Notes under the pieces: model-generated
Databases searched by the model: none
Seen by the model: only the letters and a program-made list of their open reading frames with translations
What the model was told of the DNA's origin: nothing
In this document: positions 1 through 8,057 of the stretch, one piece after another
Layout of the letters: each line of letters opens with the position of its first letter
How positions within the stretch are numbered: position 1 is the stretch's first letter
From: Euprymna scolopes
Lineage: Eukaryota; Mollusca; Cephalopoda; Sepiida; Sepiolidae
Direction of reading: 5' to 3'
DNA: 23,602 bases
Assembly: GCA_024364805.1 (NCBI GenBank)
Contig: CM044504.1
Coordinates: 105,879,570-105,903,171, forward strand
Position numbers and translations under genes: made by a program

Positions 1-326
1 GGCAGGTGCTCATCTGAGCTCCAATCTCTGGTCCCTCCTCACCAAACTTTTACAAAAAACACTGTCTAGCTGAATCCACTGTAAAAAATTTTCCCCACTC
101 TTTATCTGTGCCTAAATCAAAATGTAGATTCCATGAAAAAGCTTCTTTCTTCCCACCTGACTACAACCTGGATGTTTTCAAGTTCAACGTAAACAAATTC
201 CTGCTGAACCGCGCCCTTAAGTAGACACTTTATTAAATCTCCACACTAACATACTGTACATGCAATAACCCTTATCCCTGAGTGGCTCCCGGGCCTTTGA
301 TAAGTGGTGACCACCTTGTAAAAAAA
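1..326 (+). mobile_element. LINE-A non-LTR retrotransposon, 3' end
   Basis: This is the 3' end of a LINE, cut off by the window start. Broken reading frames give peptides of the reverse-transcriptase C-terminal tail, for example ELQSLVPP near the left edge and TTWMFSSS further on. They match the better-kept minus-strand copy at 6784-7452 (LQSLVPPRQS, PPDYVLDVFKSN). About 100 bp of 3' untranslated sequence follows, containing GGGCCTTTGATAAGTGGTGA, and the copy ends in a short GTAAAAAAA tail. The same tail closes the second copy, so the 3' end is well placed. Frames are shifted and no protein can be made. The clade is not certain; the tail looks like the CR1/L2/Jockey side of the non-LTR tree. 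Confidence 0.8.
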
Positions 327-430
327 CATCCAAAGAAAATTAGAGGTTACATCAACCAGAATGTGAAAATAATACTGAAGATGAGAGCAATAGTCTGAAT
401 AATCCAAATATTAGAATAAGAATAATTTTA
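327..430 (+). repeat. Dispersed repeat R2, partial copy 1
   Basis: The segment aligns with 11390-11560 and 21385-21555. Shared landmarks are a TTACATC core, then AATAATACT or AATAACACT, then GAATAATCCAAAT. This copy is left-truncated exactly where the LINE-A tail ends, so the LINE probably inserted into or beside R2. No coding potential was seen. The class is unknown. Confidence 0.6.
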
Positions 431-1204
431 ATAAAACATAAAAATCAGTTTTTTTTTCATATACATCCAACTCTAAGTTGGACCAAACACCTTTTTTATG
501 TTTTATGACTGATTTATCTTCCGTTTTCTCCCTTTAAAGTAACTCTTCAAAATTAAAATGAGCTTGATTCAACCTAGAAATGGATATTTTATTTTTTTAT
601 TAAAATTCTACTCGATAATTTTCCATAATTTTTGGTGGAGTCATCTAATTTTACCCAATACATGAGTATATCAAAATAGTTTTACTGTTATTTTATTTTC
701 AATGGCCACGTTTCACTTGTGTATTAATGGAAACGATCACAACAAATTTAATTTCCAAAATCTTATTTAAAAAATAAAATGTGTGTAGTAGGTTAGAAAT
801 TAATGTGCAAGATGAACGGACATAGGAAAGTTACCAAACCGATATAAGTGTTACTTTTCTTTCTTTCTTCGTTCGACTTACTCTTTCTTCTTTTTTTCAC
901 TTCAGTTTAGTCTCAGATTTTTACATTGAGATGGGATTCTAACGAATGCTAAAAAGTAAATGGCTCACATTGTTACCCGTTTCCTTTTTCCATTTGTTGG
1001 GATTTGCTCTCTATGTCACTTACAAAAGTAAGTTAGTTTTCACAGGATCGTGTTAACTCAAATTTTTTTCAACCAATAAATATTGTTCAACTCTTCGACT
1101 CTCAGCATCAACAACACCCATACTTGAAATATTTACCTGAAGTGCCTCACACTGAAATTCCTTTAAACTTGTTGCTATATCTCCAGTGAACTCAGCCACC
1201 TAAA
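431..1204. other. AT-rich stretch without recognised features
   Basis: Unique-looking AT-rich sequence. It has short homopolymer runs and a pyrimidine-rich patch at about 855-900. I see no coding frame, terminal repeats or RNA gene. Confidence 0.5.
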
Positions 1205-1350
1205 AGGTAAACTCGCATGCATACACTCTCTCTTGGCGACCCCTCAGTAATAAGGATGGTGGTCGCCTTGTGGGTTTTTTCGTGTGTGCAGAGGTGACCG
1301 ACAAGGCCGATCCTGGCCTTGAACTGCCTTTCTCAGTAAGGTCACACACA
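1205..1350. repeat. GC-rich structured block, possible decayed SINE or MITE
   Basis: A GC-rich island in AT-rich DNA with two hairpins. GGCGACC pairs with GGTCGCC across about 20 bases, and AAGGCC pairs with GGCCTT across six bases. It ends in an AC-rich run (GGTCACACACACAAACAC). I recall similar blocks recurring in octopus DNA but cannot name the family. No clear A or B box. Confidence 0.35.
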
Positions 1351-1593
1351 CAAACACAATTGAACATGAAAACAAATTTTCTGACGTTCTTGTCTACTTC
1401 TTATTCAAGAACTTTAAAACTTTTCAACAAACTTTGGTCTTTCACAGTATATTTTACATCTATGTAAAATTGTTGATATAAATATATTTTGGTTTGTTAA
1501 TTCATTTTTTCTGGTTTTGATTCCAAAATTCCCATTGTTTAGTTAGCACATAAATGGGTCACCAGTTATGTTTTTTTTCTATGTACATGTATA

Positions 1594-1788
1594 TTAATTG
1601 TTAGCGCTGTTCTTGTCCCTTTTCAAAAATGTTACTATCGCAAAAAATACACTACCTGTAACCAGGAGTGTCGCTACAAGTGAAACAAAAATGACAGTAA
1701 AATAAACTCCCTGGTAATGCCACGTATGTATAGTTAGCATATAAAAAAAAATCCTGTGACGAAAGTTCTGGAATGAATATGAGAACAT
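1594..1788 (-). CDS. Candidate terminal exon encoding a single membrane span
   Basis: A minus-strand frame encodes about 64 residues. The C-terminal half is a long hydrophobic run containing VYFTVIFVSLVATLLVTG, followed by the basic stop-transfer stretch LKRDKN and a stop. That layout suits the end of a type I membrane protein. A possible splice acceptor, TCATTCCAG, lies just inside the frame. Codons in the span are varied and not only T-rich, which is unusual for chance hydrophobic frames here. No other exon of such a gene is visible, and there is no nearby polyadenylation signal on that strand. AT-rich DNA does produce hydrophobic frames by chance, so this is a weak candidate and I name no family. 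Confidence 0.22.
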   Translation of the reverse strand: MFSYSFQNFRHRIFFYMLTIHTWHYQGVYFTVIFVSLVATLLVTGSVFFAIVTFLKRDKNSANN

Positions 1789-1803
1789 TTACGGGGTTTC
1801 TCC

Positions 1804-1961
1804 AAAAATGTACTCACACTTTAACTTTTATCAACATTGTTTTGGATCATTTGCAAACATGATTCTGTGATTACATTTGTTTTCTGTATTCAAAACTATT
1901 TCATTTCACTCTATGTTCATAAATAAAGGTTTTATCGATACTGGAAGTGTGAGTACATTTT
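1804..1961. mobile_element. Short inverted-repeat element (MITE-like)
   Basis: A 17-bp perfect terminal inverted repeat, AAAATGTACTCACACTT and its complement, bounds 158 bp of AT-rich sequence with no coding frame. The true ends may lie further out: the left flank GGGTTTCTCC looks like the start of a mariner-type terminus but the right flank does not continue the match. Most likely a non-autonomous Tc1/mariner derivative. No target duplication could be fixed. Confidence 0.5.
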
Positions 1962-2009
1962 CACATTCTTTGAGGCATCTTGTATTTCAAAAAGAAATCA
2001 TATTTCTAC

Positions 2010-2235
2010 ATTTTCTTTCTGATCTTCATTTTCTTAGTCTTATTTTTTCTTCTTTTTAATCTGTCATTGTCTTTTTCTCTTTAAGTTTTTCCCATTATTT
2101 GTTTTTCTTCTTTTTTTTTCTCCTCTCCTTTCATTTTTCTCATCTTTTCTTCTATTTCATTCTTTCTTTCTCTCACAAATTTTTTTATGTCTTCCTCCTC
2201 TTTTTTACTTCTCTCTCTCTCTCTCTCTCTTTCCC
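2010..2235. repeat. Pyrimidine-rich tract with (CT)10
   Basis: The + strand is almost all T and C for over 200 bp, mostly runs of TTTTCT and TTCTTT, ending in a pure CT dinucleotide array at 2211-2230. Low-complexity DNA. Confidence 0.75.
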
Positions 2236-2598
2236 TCTAAACTTCAACTGCTTCTTATGAAAATAGAAAATGTCTGTTTTTCCAATTAGAATGCAACAAG
2301 CAATTTACAAAGAAAAAAAAAAAAAGAAAGAAGCCAAACAAACGAAAGAGAAACACTATTATTTACTTTGCTGTTGCTTTGTTTTCTCTATGAAACACTA
2401 CAAAGAAACGAGTGGGAAATAAACACAGCCAATTGATATGACATTAAAGAATCCCCAATGAGGATAATCTTTATACTGGTTAATTTAGTAATTTAAGGTT
2501 AATTATTTATAGTGGAATGGGTTTCAGCATTTATTTACCAAACAACTTATTTTGTACAAATTCATGATTTTGTCATTTCCTTGAGTAAAAACAATACT
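2236..2598. other. AT-rich spacer without recognised features
   Basis: Contains an A-run near 2314-2324 and nothing else I can name. The last bases (AAACAATACTT, about 2589-2599) may be the left target duplication of the next repeat. Confidence 0.5.
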
Positions 2599-2790
2599 TA
2601 AGTGTAGTATCTGTTCTCCTACTACACTTAGTCTATCCAGTGCTTGGTTAGTGAAGGAGAAGTCCTAAACCAAGGCAATTTTTTATTTTTGTTCCCATTC
2701 CGAGCGGCTCTTTATGGGGAGCTGGGTTTTCCCTACATTAAAAACCGACCTTGTTTTTAACTCTGTCCTTGTGGGGAAAGCATGTAAATA
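2599..2790 (+). repeat. U2-headed short interspersed repeat, copy 1
   Basis: The repeat begins with AAGTGTAGTATCTGTTCT, an 18-base exact match to nucleotides about 29-46 of U2 snRNA, the part containing the branch-site recognition sequence GTAGTA. The next bases turn back on it: TAAGTGTAGTA at 2599-2609 pairs perfectly with TACTACACTTA at 2620-2630. The U2 piece is thus one strand of an 11-bp hairpin. A body of about 160 bp follows, with GGCAATTTTTTATTTTTG, GGGGAGCTGG and ACCGACCTTG. The same body and end occur at 7453-7568. Possible target duplication: AACAATACTT on the left against AACCAATATTT on the right. I infer a SINE-like family with a U2-derived head. SINEs with snRNA heads (SINEU) are known in other animals; this body I do not recognise. 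Confidence 0.6.
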
Positions 2791-2838
2791 GAACCAATAT
2801 TTAAACCATATTAGCTGATACTGATGTTTGCAATAAAA

Positions 2839-3080
2839 GCAGAGTAAAAAGTAGACTTTGCGTATATTTTCATTAACCTCGTCTCTTATTTCGTTCGTTA
2901 ATCCTCACATTCTATGTTTCTGACAAAGGGGGAAAGTTGCTGTTTTCAGGGTTGGAATCTATGTATCAGACACTTATTGTTGGCTAGTTTTTGAACATAA
3001 GGTTATTTTTCTTTTAGCTCTTTACATCAGGTGGCTCAATACCTGTCTGGAGCTATTTCCATGAAAACAAACAAAAAAAT
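2839..3080 (+). repeat. Dispersed repeat R1, copy 1
   Basis: Aligns closely with 12394-12640, and its 3' third aligns with 15283-15400. Shared landmarks in order: TTTCTGACAAAGGGG, TTGCTGTTTTC, GGGTTGGAATCTAT, ACACTTATTGTT, a T-rich stretch, CATCAGGTGGCT or CATCAAGTGGCT, TGTCTGGAGC, then an A-rich end. No coding frame runs through it and no terminal repeats are obvious. Class unknown. Confidence 0.7.
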
Positions 3081-3100
3081 GATATTAAATATGGCAACTT

Positions 3101-3497
3101 ATCTTCTTACAAAAATTGCATGATAATTTTATTTTAATTAAGAAATCAAATTTTACGAGTTTTAGTAATTAATAATAAAATAATAAAATAGCACGGTCCA
3201 TAAATCTTGGTAGTCGAATGGAGTTTTCGGCCTTTGAATTTTAACACATTCTAAAAAAAAAATATGGCCACTCCCTTGCTCCTTCATAAAATTTAATTTT
3301 CTTATTTAAAAAGAAAACTACTTGATCAATTTACGTGATTTTTTGAATATGATATCTTCATTCCCTGACGAGTACATACATCATAAAGCTTTGTCTGTAT
3401 TTTGTGTTTTTGTTTTTCAAAATAAGTGCCATCCTAAATAAGAACCAAAATATATAATTGAAAGTTTAATTGGTTGAATAAATTCATTTATTGATTT

Positions 3498-3530
<33 letters not shown>

Positions 3531-3598
3531 TTACATGTGCAAAAGTAAAATCCAAACGTTTGATACCACAAATGCAACACATCCATTTTTACTCTTTT
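3101..3598. other. AT-rich spacer with poly(A) tract
   Basis: A 23-base A-run at 3498-3520 is the only distinct feature. Nothing else recognised. The A-run is not next to a retroelement 3' end that I can identify. Confidence 0.5.
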
Positions 3599-4215
3599 CC
3601 ATCCCAACCAAAGTACATTGCCACTTGGCTGTAACGAGCTATTATTTGAAATCATGTCTAACAGAATAAGTAGCGGGATTTCTATTTACATTACATTTAA
3701 ACTTTTGTCAGTACAGTAAGGGAAGCAGGAAACAGAGAGGAAATTCCAAAGTCTAGCAGTCTGAAGGAAGAAACAATTATAATAGAAGGCTTTCTGGGAT
3801 CTAGGGATCTTGACAGTGAAGAGGTGGGATTTTGCTGCTTGTCTGGTTAGTATGTACATCAAGGGAAACAAGTGAGTTCATCAGAGCACATTCCATTAAA
3901 GTACTTGCAAAACAGGCACAGGGATGTGACATTGTAACAATGGGACAGAGATTTGGAGCTTGGCTGATGGTGTGGGACCTATTAGATTTGAGACTCTTTT
4001 TTGGACCCTGTTTGAGAGAAAGAGACTAGCGATAGACGTACCAGTCCAGATGTGGCACAATGCTTCATGCATGGATAAATGGTGGCTTTGTAGAGATATA
4101 GGATACTCTCAAGTGTGAGTAATTTTCTAGCACGGTAAAGAAAGGCCATCTTCTTTGCATCAGCCCTGGCAATGTCTTCAATGTATTTGTTCCAGCTCAT
4201 GTTAAGCTGAGGATG
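3599..4215 (-). mobile_element. LINE-B non-LTR retrotransposon, C-terminal fragment
   Basis: Minus-strand frames encode the region after the reverse-transcriptase core. They give WNKYIEDIARADAKK and KLLTLESILYLYKATI (about 4200-4080), then, out of frame, AFYYNCFFLQTARLWN (about 3790-3740). The copy is 5'-truncated and frameshifted. A short deletion is visible at its left-most coding edge, because the CTCCTCGGCTTAACATTC segment of other copies is here reduced to CCTCAGCTTAACAT. The 3' end at about 3599 matches the ends of the copies at 8058 and 19528 (GGCAATNTGNCTTGTTTGGG-like). Clade assignment to CR1/L2/Jockey relatives is tentative. Confidence 0.8.
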
Positions 4216-4904
4216 GCAAGCATTGGTTGAGAAAGTGTTTTTACATTACATAAATAACGTGAAGAATGCTTCTTTGAAGAAAAAGATGAAGTTATGAAGA
4301 TGCATACAATGAAATTTATATATCTCTATATAAAGTTAGGCATGTATGTATGTTTATATATTTGTATATACAGGATTCACCCTCTTAAAGTATTCGGAAC
4401 ATGGCTGTGAGATGTAAGAAGTTGTAATGTATGGCATATTTAGTTTAATTTACTTTTACATACAGAGGATATATCCTTTGTGAAAATTCAGATACCTCTG
4501 AATTTTGTGAAATTTTTAACAAATAGATAGTAAACATCATTTAATATTTTGCAAATTTCAGTTTCTTTTGAGAATTAAAAAACAAAAAAAAAAATTTGGT
4601 GCAAATCTATAAATGGGCCACAAAAAATCTTTTTTACAATAAAATTCTGGAGAAAATCTTTATAATGTACGTACTTGTCACTGCATGAAGATGTCATATT
4701 CCGAAAATTACGTAAATCGATCTTATTTTTTTATTTAAGGAAATCAAATATTATCAGACGTTTTATCAAAGCTTTGCCACACGCCATCTTGTTTGAGAGA
4801 TAACGACACTAACGACCCCTGGCGAAAATATGGGTCAAAAAGGGCAGACCATCAAATATTTTTAGTTTTTTTTTCTTAATAAATTAACTTATTTAATAAA
4901 CAAA
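4216..4904. other. AT-rich spacer without recognised features
   Basis: Contains a short TATATA-rich patch at about 4315-4372 and A-runs near 4590. A moderately GC-rich patch at 4775-4850 (CGCCATCTTG, ACGACACTAACGACCCC) carries no frame or repeat partner I can find here. Confidence 0.45.
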
Positions 4905-5514
4905 TAGACTTCTTTTAATAAAGAGAATAAGCGAACATGACAAACTTAGATGAAAATATACAAGATAAATCAATCAAGTACTTTTTTTTGACAAGGGATG
5001 AAACATGGATCCACCACTTTATTCCAGAGTCAAATCGGCCATCAGCTGAGTGGATGGCAGCAGTTGAAATCCATCCAAATCGACTAAAGATAGAAACATC
5101 AGCATGCAACATGAAGATATTTTGTTCATCAATTGCATTAAGAAAGGAAAAATTATCAATAGCGAATATTACATAGGATTATTATCTCGTTTGATGAAAA
5201 AAAAAAAAAAAAAAAAAAAAGAACGATCCCAAGAAAGAAGAAAAAAGTGCTCCTGCATTGCATTTTGAATTGTTTCTATACTCACCTTATTCTTCAGATA
5301 TGTCCTTTTCTACCACCAACTACTGGTTGTTTATAGACCTCAAAAGAATACTCCAGGGAGAGAGATTTGTTTCTAATGAAAAAGTGCAATCGGAAATTGA
5401 GGCATATTTTGAAGTCAAAAACAAATCGTTCTACAAAAAAAAAAAGGCATCAAATTGTTAAAGATGCAATGGAATCGGTGTATCACCCTAGAAGGAGACC
5501 ATGTTGATGAATAA
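4905..5514 (+). pseudogene. Mariner-family transposase, decayed
   Basis: The first frame encodes a stretch with TRDETWIHHFIPESNR and SAEWMAA, which is the first catalytic aspartate block of mariner transposases. After an A-run the match resumes with HFELFLYSPYSSD, NYWLFIDLKRILQG and ENKSFYKK-like sequence. This is the third catalytic block (canonical PPYSPDLAPSDYWLF) and the C-terminus. The segment carrying the second catalytic aspartate (canonical HQDNAPCHK) is missing, and the A-run of 24 bases at 5197-5220 sits where lysine codons normally lie. A second lengthened A-run (11 bases near 5434) shifts the frame again. The N-terminal DNA-binding half is absent and no terminal inverted repeats were found. 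It encodes no working enzyme. Confidence 0.85.
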
Positions 5515-5537
5515 AGTCAAATTTTTCATTAAAGGTT

Positions 5538-5966
5538 TGTTGTTAAGCCCGGGAGTTATTGAGTGATGTGTTAATGTTCTTTAAACTGACTGGAAGAGTT
5601 GAAGTGTCTTTGGATACAGAAGTAAAATTTTGTTGATAATATTTGTTGGTTAAAGCTGTGAAATAATGAATTACTTTTGTGAGTGGATTTATGTATTTTT
5701 TTAAAGTGTGAAAATGATGTCTTGTTTTTGTTATTTCTGTTTCAAGCAGGTGTGTTGAGAACATAATGAGGAGGACTCAATTCTCTCTGTTTGTGAAAAC
5801 GCTCTCTGCTTATATAGCCAAAGATTGGCTCCTGATAAGTCTATCTGAATTTGAGTGAGAATCGTTTAATAAGCCTAAGCCTAAATCAGTTTCACCTGAC
5901 CTCTATCATCCAATCAGTATTAAAATTCTCTTCTTTTCCCTGTTTGATACTATCGACTCTTGATAA

Positions 5967-5968
<2 letters not shown>
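5538..5968 (-). mobile_element. Probable solo LTR (fossil)
   Basis: A 431-bp block starting TGTTGTTAAG and ending CTTGATAACA. The ends are TG and CA and are imperfect inverted repeats of each other, as in LTRs. Read on the minus strand it has a good core promoter, GGCTATATAAGCAGAGAG, about 155 bp from its start. No internal region or matching partner is in the window and no target duplication is clear. A 36-base A-run (5968-6003) abuts it. Fossil; family not assigned. Confidence 0.4.

Positions 5969-6003
<35 letters not shown>
5968..6003. repeat. Poly(A) tract, 36 bases
   Basis: The longest homopolymer in the window. Not linked to a recognisable LINE or SINE 3' end; it touches the end of the probable LTR. 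Confidence 0.9.
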
Positions 6004-6005
<2 letters not shown>

Positions 6006-6150
6006 AAAAACTACATATAAAAAAAAAAGACAGGAAATAAGTTTATTAGCAGAACAAAGGTATAGGAAGTGAGGTTGGTGGAAAGACAACCGAGAAGAAA
6101 TTGTTCACAGAGGAACACAAAGGCGGCTGAAATAGGAGTGTTAATCAAGG

Positions 6151-6470
6151 TGTGGCGATAATGGGAGACAATAGAGGTTGATATATTTAGAGTTAGTTTA
6201 CGGACAGTTTTAGGAATGAACTTTACAACAGTTTACTACAGTTAAGGACACTTTATGGACAGCTTTGAGTTTGTGACAGTTGAGCACAGTTTCCAGTTTG
6301 GGACAGTTTGCAGCTTGGTCCTCTTAGAAAGATTGGAGTTGAAGCCAGGTGAGAGTAGATTGGGCCAAGTAGAAACCTGCTGGGGTCCGACATGACTAAA
6401 TAACAATCAATAAAGATTTGGGGCTCCTTTTTCCATGCTATGTGGCGGTATCACACGCACCCATCACCAG
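6151..6470 (+). mobile_element. LTR-like segment (fossil), low certainty
   Basis: It begins TGTGGCGATAATGG, resembling the TGTGGCGATGACC start of the better-supported LTR at 10700. It contains a TATA-like GATATATTTAG and a late polyadenylation signal CAATAAAG. Between them lie seven CAGTT cores within about 105 bp (6205, 6229, 6239, 6277, 6287, 6294, 6304). The right end near TGTGGCGGTATCACACGC is unclear. No partner copy is in the window. It could be another kind of promoter-bearing repeat. Confidence 0.3.
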
Positions 6471-6672
6471 AGCTTAATTGATTTGCACCAAGTGCCTTGT
6501 GTTGTTTTATCATAGGACAATCATGAAGGTGGTCATCTGGAACTTCCATTTGAACAAAAATGTAATAGCTTTTATAAATCATAAGTTTTATAAGAATGTG
6601 TCAAGATTTTTTTGAGGTATGTTTTTGTTGTTTTTTGTTTCCCTTATTGGTTTCTAAAAATATAAGATTTAA

Positions 6673-6694
6673 AAATCCATCAATAATGAAATAA
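6673..6694 (+). repeat. Left target-site duplication of nested insertion
   Basis: ATCAATAATGAAATAATT and its flanking bases recur at 7569-7590 as ATCAACAATGAAATAATT. About 20 of 22 bases agree across the whole duplication. It brackets the U2-headed repeat and the LINE inside it, so the two halves were one insertion. Confidence 0.7.
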
Positions 6695-6783
6695 TTTGAA
6701 CCCAGATCATAGTGTAGTATCTGCTTTGATGCTGCACTTCACCTTTTCTGTCCTCGATCACAGGATAGAGGTCCTTCTAGACT
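6695..6783 (+). repeat. U2-headed short interspersed repeat, copy 2, left half
   Basis: CAGATCATAGTGTAGTATCTG at 6702-6722 differs from U2 snRNA nucleotides about 23-43 only near the first base and by one inserted T. As in copy 1, the U2 strand is folded into a hairpin: 6711-6721 pairs with 6728-6738 in 11 consecutive pairs, two of them G.T wobbles. The stem is thus kept although sequence has changed. The half ends at AGACT (6779-6783), where LINE-A entered. Joined to its right half (7453-7568) the repeat would be about 200 bp, close to the 190 bp of copy 1. Confidence 0.6.
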
Positions 6784-7452
6784 TTTTTTACATAGGGGAT
6801 CACCACTTATCAAGGCCCGGAAGCCAGTCGGGGGTAAGGGTTATTGTGTGTACAATAATCAATGGGATAATATTGTAGTAATAGTTGGTATTGGAGATTT
6901 GATAAAGTGTCTTACTTAAGGGGGCGATTAATCAGGAATTTGTTTATGTTGGACTTGAAGACATCCAAGACGTAGTCAGGTGGGAAACAGGCAAACAGAA
7001 GAGAATTCCACAGGCGTGCACTTCTCAGAAAGAAGCTTTGTTCATAGAATCTACGTTTTGATTTAGACACAGATAAAGAGTGGGGGAAATTACTGACAGT
7101 GGTTTTAGCTAGACAGGTGTTTATCGTCAAAGATTGGCGAGGGGGCACCAGAGATTGGAGCTTGGATGAACACTTGCCATGGAAATAACGATAAAACAAG
7201 GATAGGCTCACAATGTCTCTTCTGTGGGAGAGGGGTTGCAGAGAAGAGAAAAGGGCATCCACCACTAAGTCACGAAGTCTATTTTTACTTTGTCAAGGAT
7301 AGGCTGTTTTTAGAAGCTCCAGCCCAGATGTGGCAGCAGTACTCCATCTTTGGACATACTTGGCTTTTATACAGATAGAGAATTGTATCAGTAGTGAGAT
7401 ATCTTCTAGAGCGGTAGAAGGATCCCACCATTTCCCCAGCGTCCCGGCCAAC
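6784..7452 (-). mobile_element. LINE-A non-LTR retrotransposon, 5'-truncated copy
   Basis: Minus-strand frames encode the reverse-transcriptase C-terminal region: MVGSFYRSRRYL, DTILYLYKSQV and CCHIWAGASK upstream. After a frame change come LQPLSHRRDIVSLSLFYRYF, LQSLVPPRQS, RLWNSLLFACFPPDYVLDVF and FLINRPLK. The last frame (7265 to 6912) is open for 117 residues. The 3' untranslated part carries GATAAGTGGTGATCC and a GTAAAAAAA tail at the left end. AGACT on both sides (6779-6783 and 7453-7457) looks like its target duplication. It sits inside the U2-headed repeat in the opposite orientation. The 5' end, including the catalytic FADD region and endonuclease, is missing, as is usual for LINE copies. 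Confidence 0.85.
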
Positions 7453-7568
7453 AGACTGAGGCAATTTTTATTTTTGTTCCTATCCAGAGTGCCCCTTTTT
7501 GGGGAGCTGGATTTTACCCACATTACAAACCGACCTTGTGTCTAACTCTGTGCTCGTGGGGAGACAAG
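7453..7568 (+). repeat. U2-headed short interspersed repeat, copy 2, right half
   Basis: Starts with AGACTGAGGCAATTTTTATT and continues with GGGGAGCTGGATTTTACCC, ACAAACCGACCTTG and CTAACTCTGTGCTCGTGGGG. It matches 2670-2776 of copy 1 almost base for base in those blocks. Its right end abuts the duplication at 7569-7590. Confidence 0.7.
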
Positions 7569-7590
7569 TATCTATCAACAATGAAATAAT
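7569..7590 (+). repeat. Right target-site duplication of nested insertion
   Basis: Partner of 6673-6694; see that entry. Confidence 0.7.
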
Positions 7591-7927
7591 TCATAAAAAA
7601 TAAAATATTGAAAAATTTAATTCAATCATGAATCAACTGTAATCAGAAAACTATTACTTTTTGTTTAAATTACATTCAATGGTGGGTGCCTCAATATGAG
7701 ACCCTTGAGGAGTGTGACATCATACATATGTCAGCAATACTCTATCCTGTAATGTTCATATCTGACAAGGTTCCATCTATGGGTTAAATAGAATTTGTTC
7801 TGGGCATCTGGTGGTGATGTCCGAATTTTAGAAGTGTTATGAAGTGTGGAGTTGATCATTTTAATACGATTATATCCAGAACTTGAAGCATAGAAAACTT
7901 TCATCAAAATTACTGCATTCTGAAAAT
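7591..7927. other. Spacer, possible remnant of unknown repeat
   Basis: AT-rich with a more complex patch at 7680-7925. The minus strand there is open from 7988 to 7731 but the peptide is not one I recognise. Part of that frame is the antisense of the LINE-B fragment at 7928-8040, so I do not call it a gene. Confidence 0.4.
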
Positions 7928-8040
7928 ACTGCCATGTCTGCTGCAAACAAAGTGGGCTTCCTTTACTGGGTGAGAAAACTTTTCTCACTTACCAGTATTC
8001 AATGTCTTTACAAAGCCACCATCTACCCATGGACAGAGTA
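7928..8040 (+). mobile_element. LINE-B fragment, plus strand
   Basis: The plus strand encodes SAANKVGFLYWVRKL and then LYKATIYPWTE, the segment just after the reverse-transcriptase core (compare SAAKKVGSLYHARLLT at 8332-8667). It ends abruptly just before the 3' end of the minus-strand LINE-B copy at 8058, leaving two copies facing each other. Confidence 0.75.
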
Positions 8041-8057
8041 GATTTTTGTTTTTAACA

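Noticed and set aside
2211-2230. CT array as a promoter element or CRISPR-like array
   Set aside because: Simple microsatellite within a pyrimidine-rich tract; no repeat-spacer pattern occurs anywhere in the window.
5892-6089. Minus-strand frame with a long phenylalanine run and its plus-strand lysine-run counterpart
   Set aside because: Both are translations of the 36-base A-run and its flanks, with no other coding signal.
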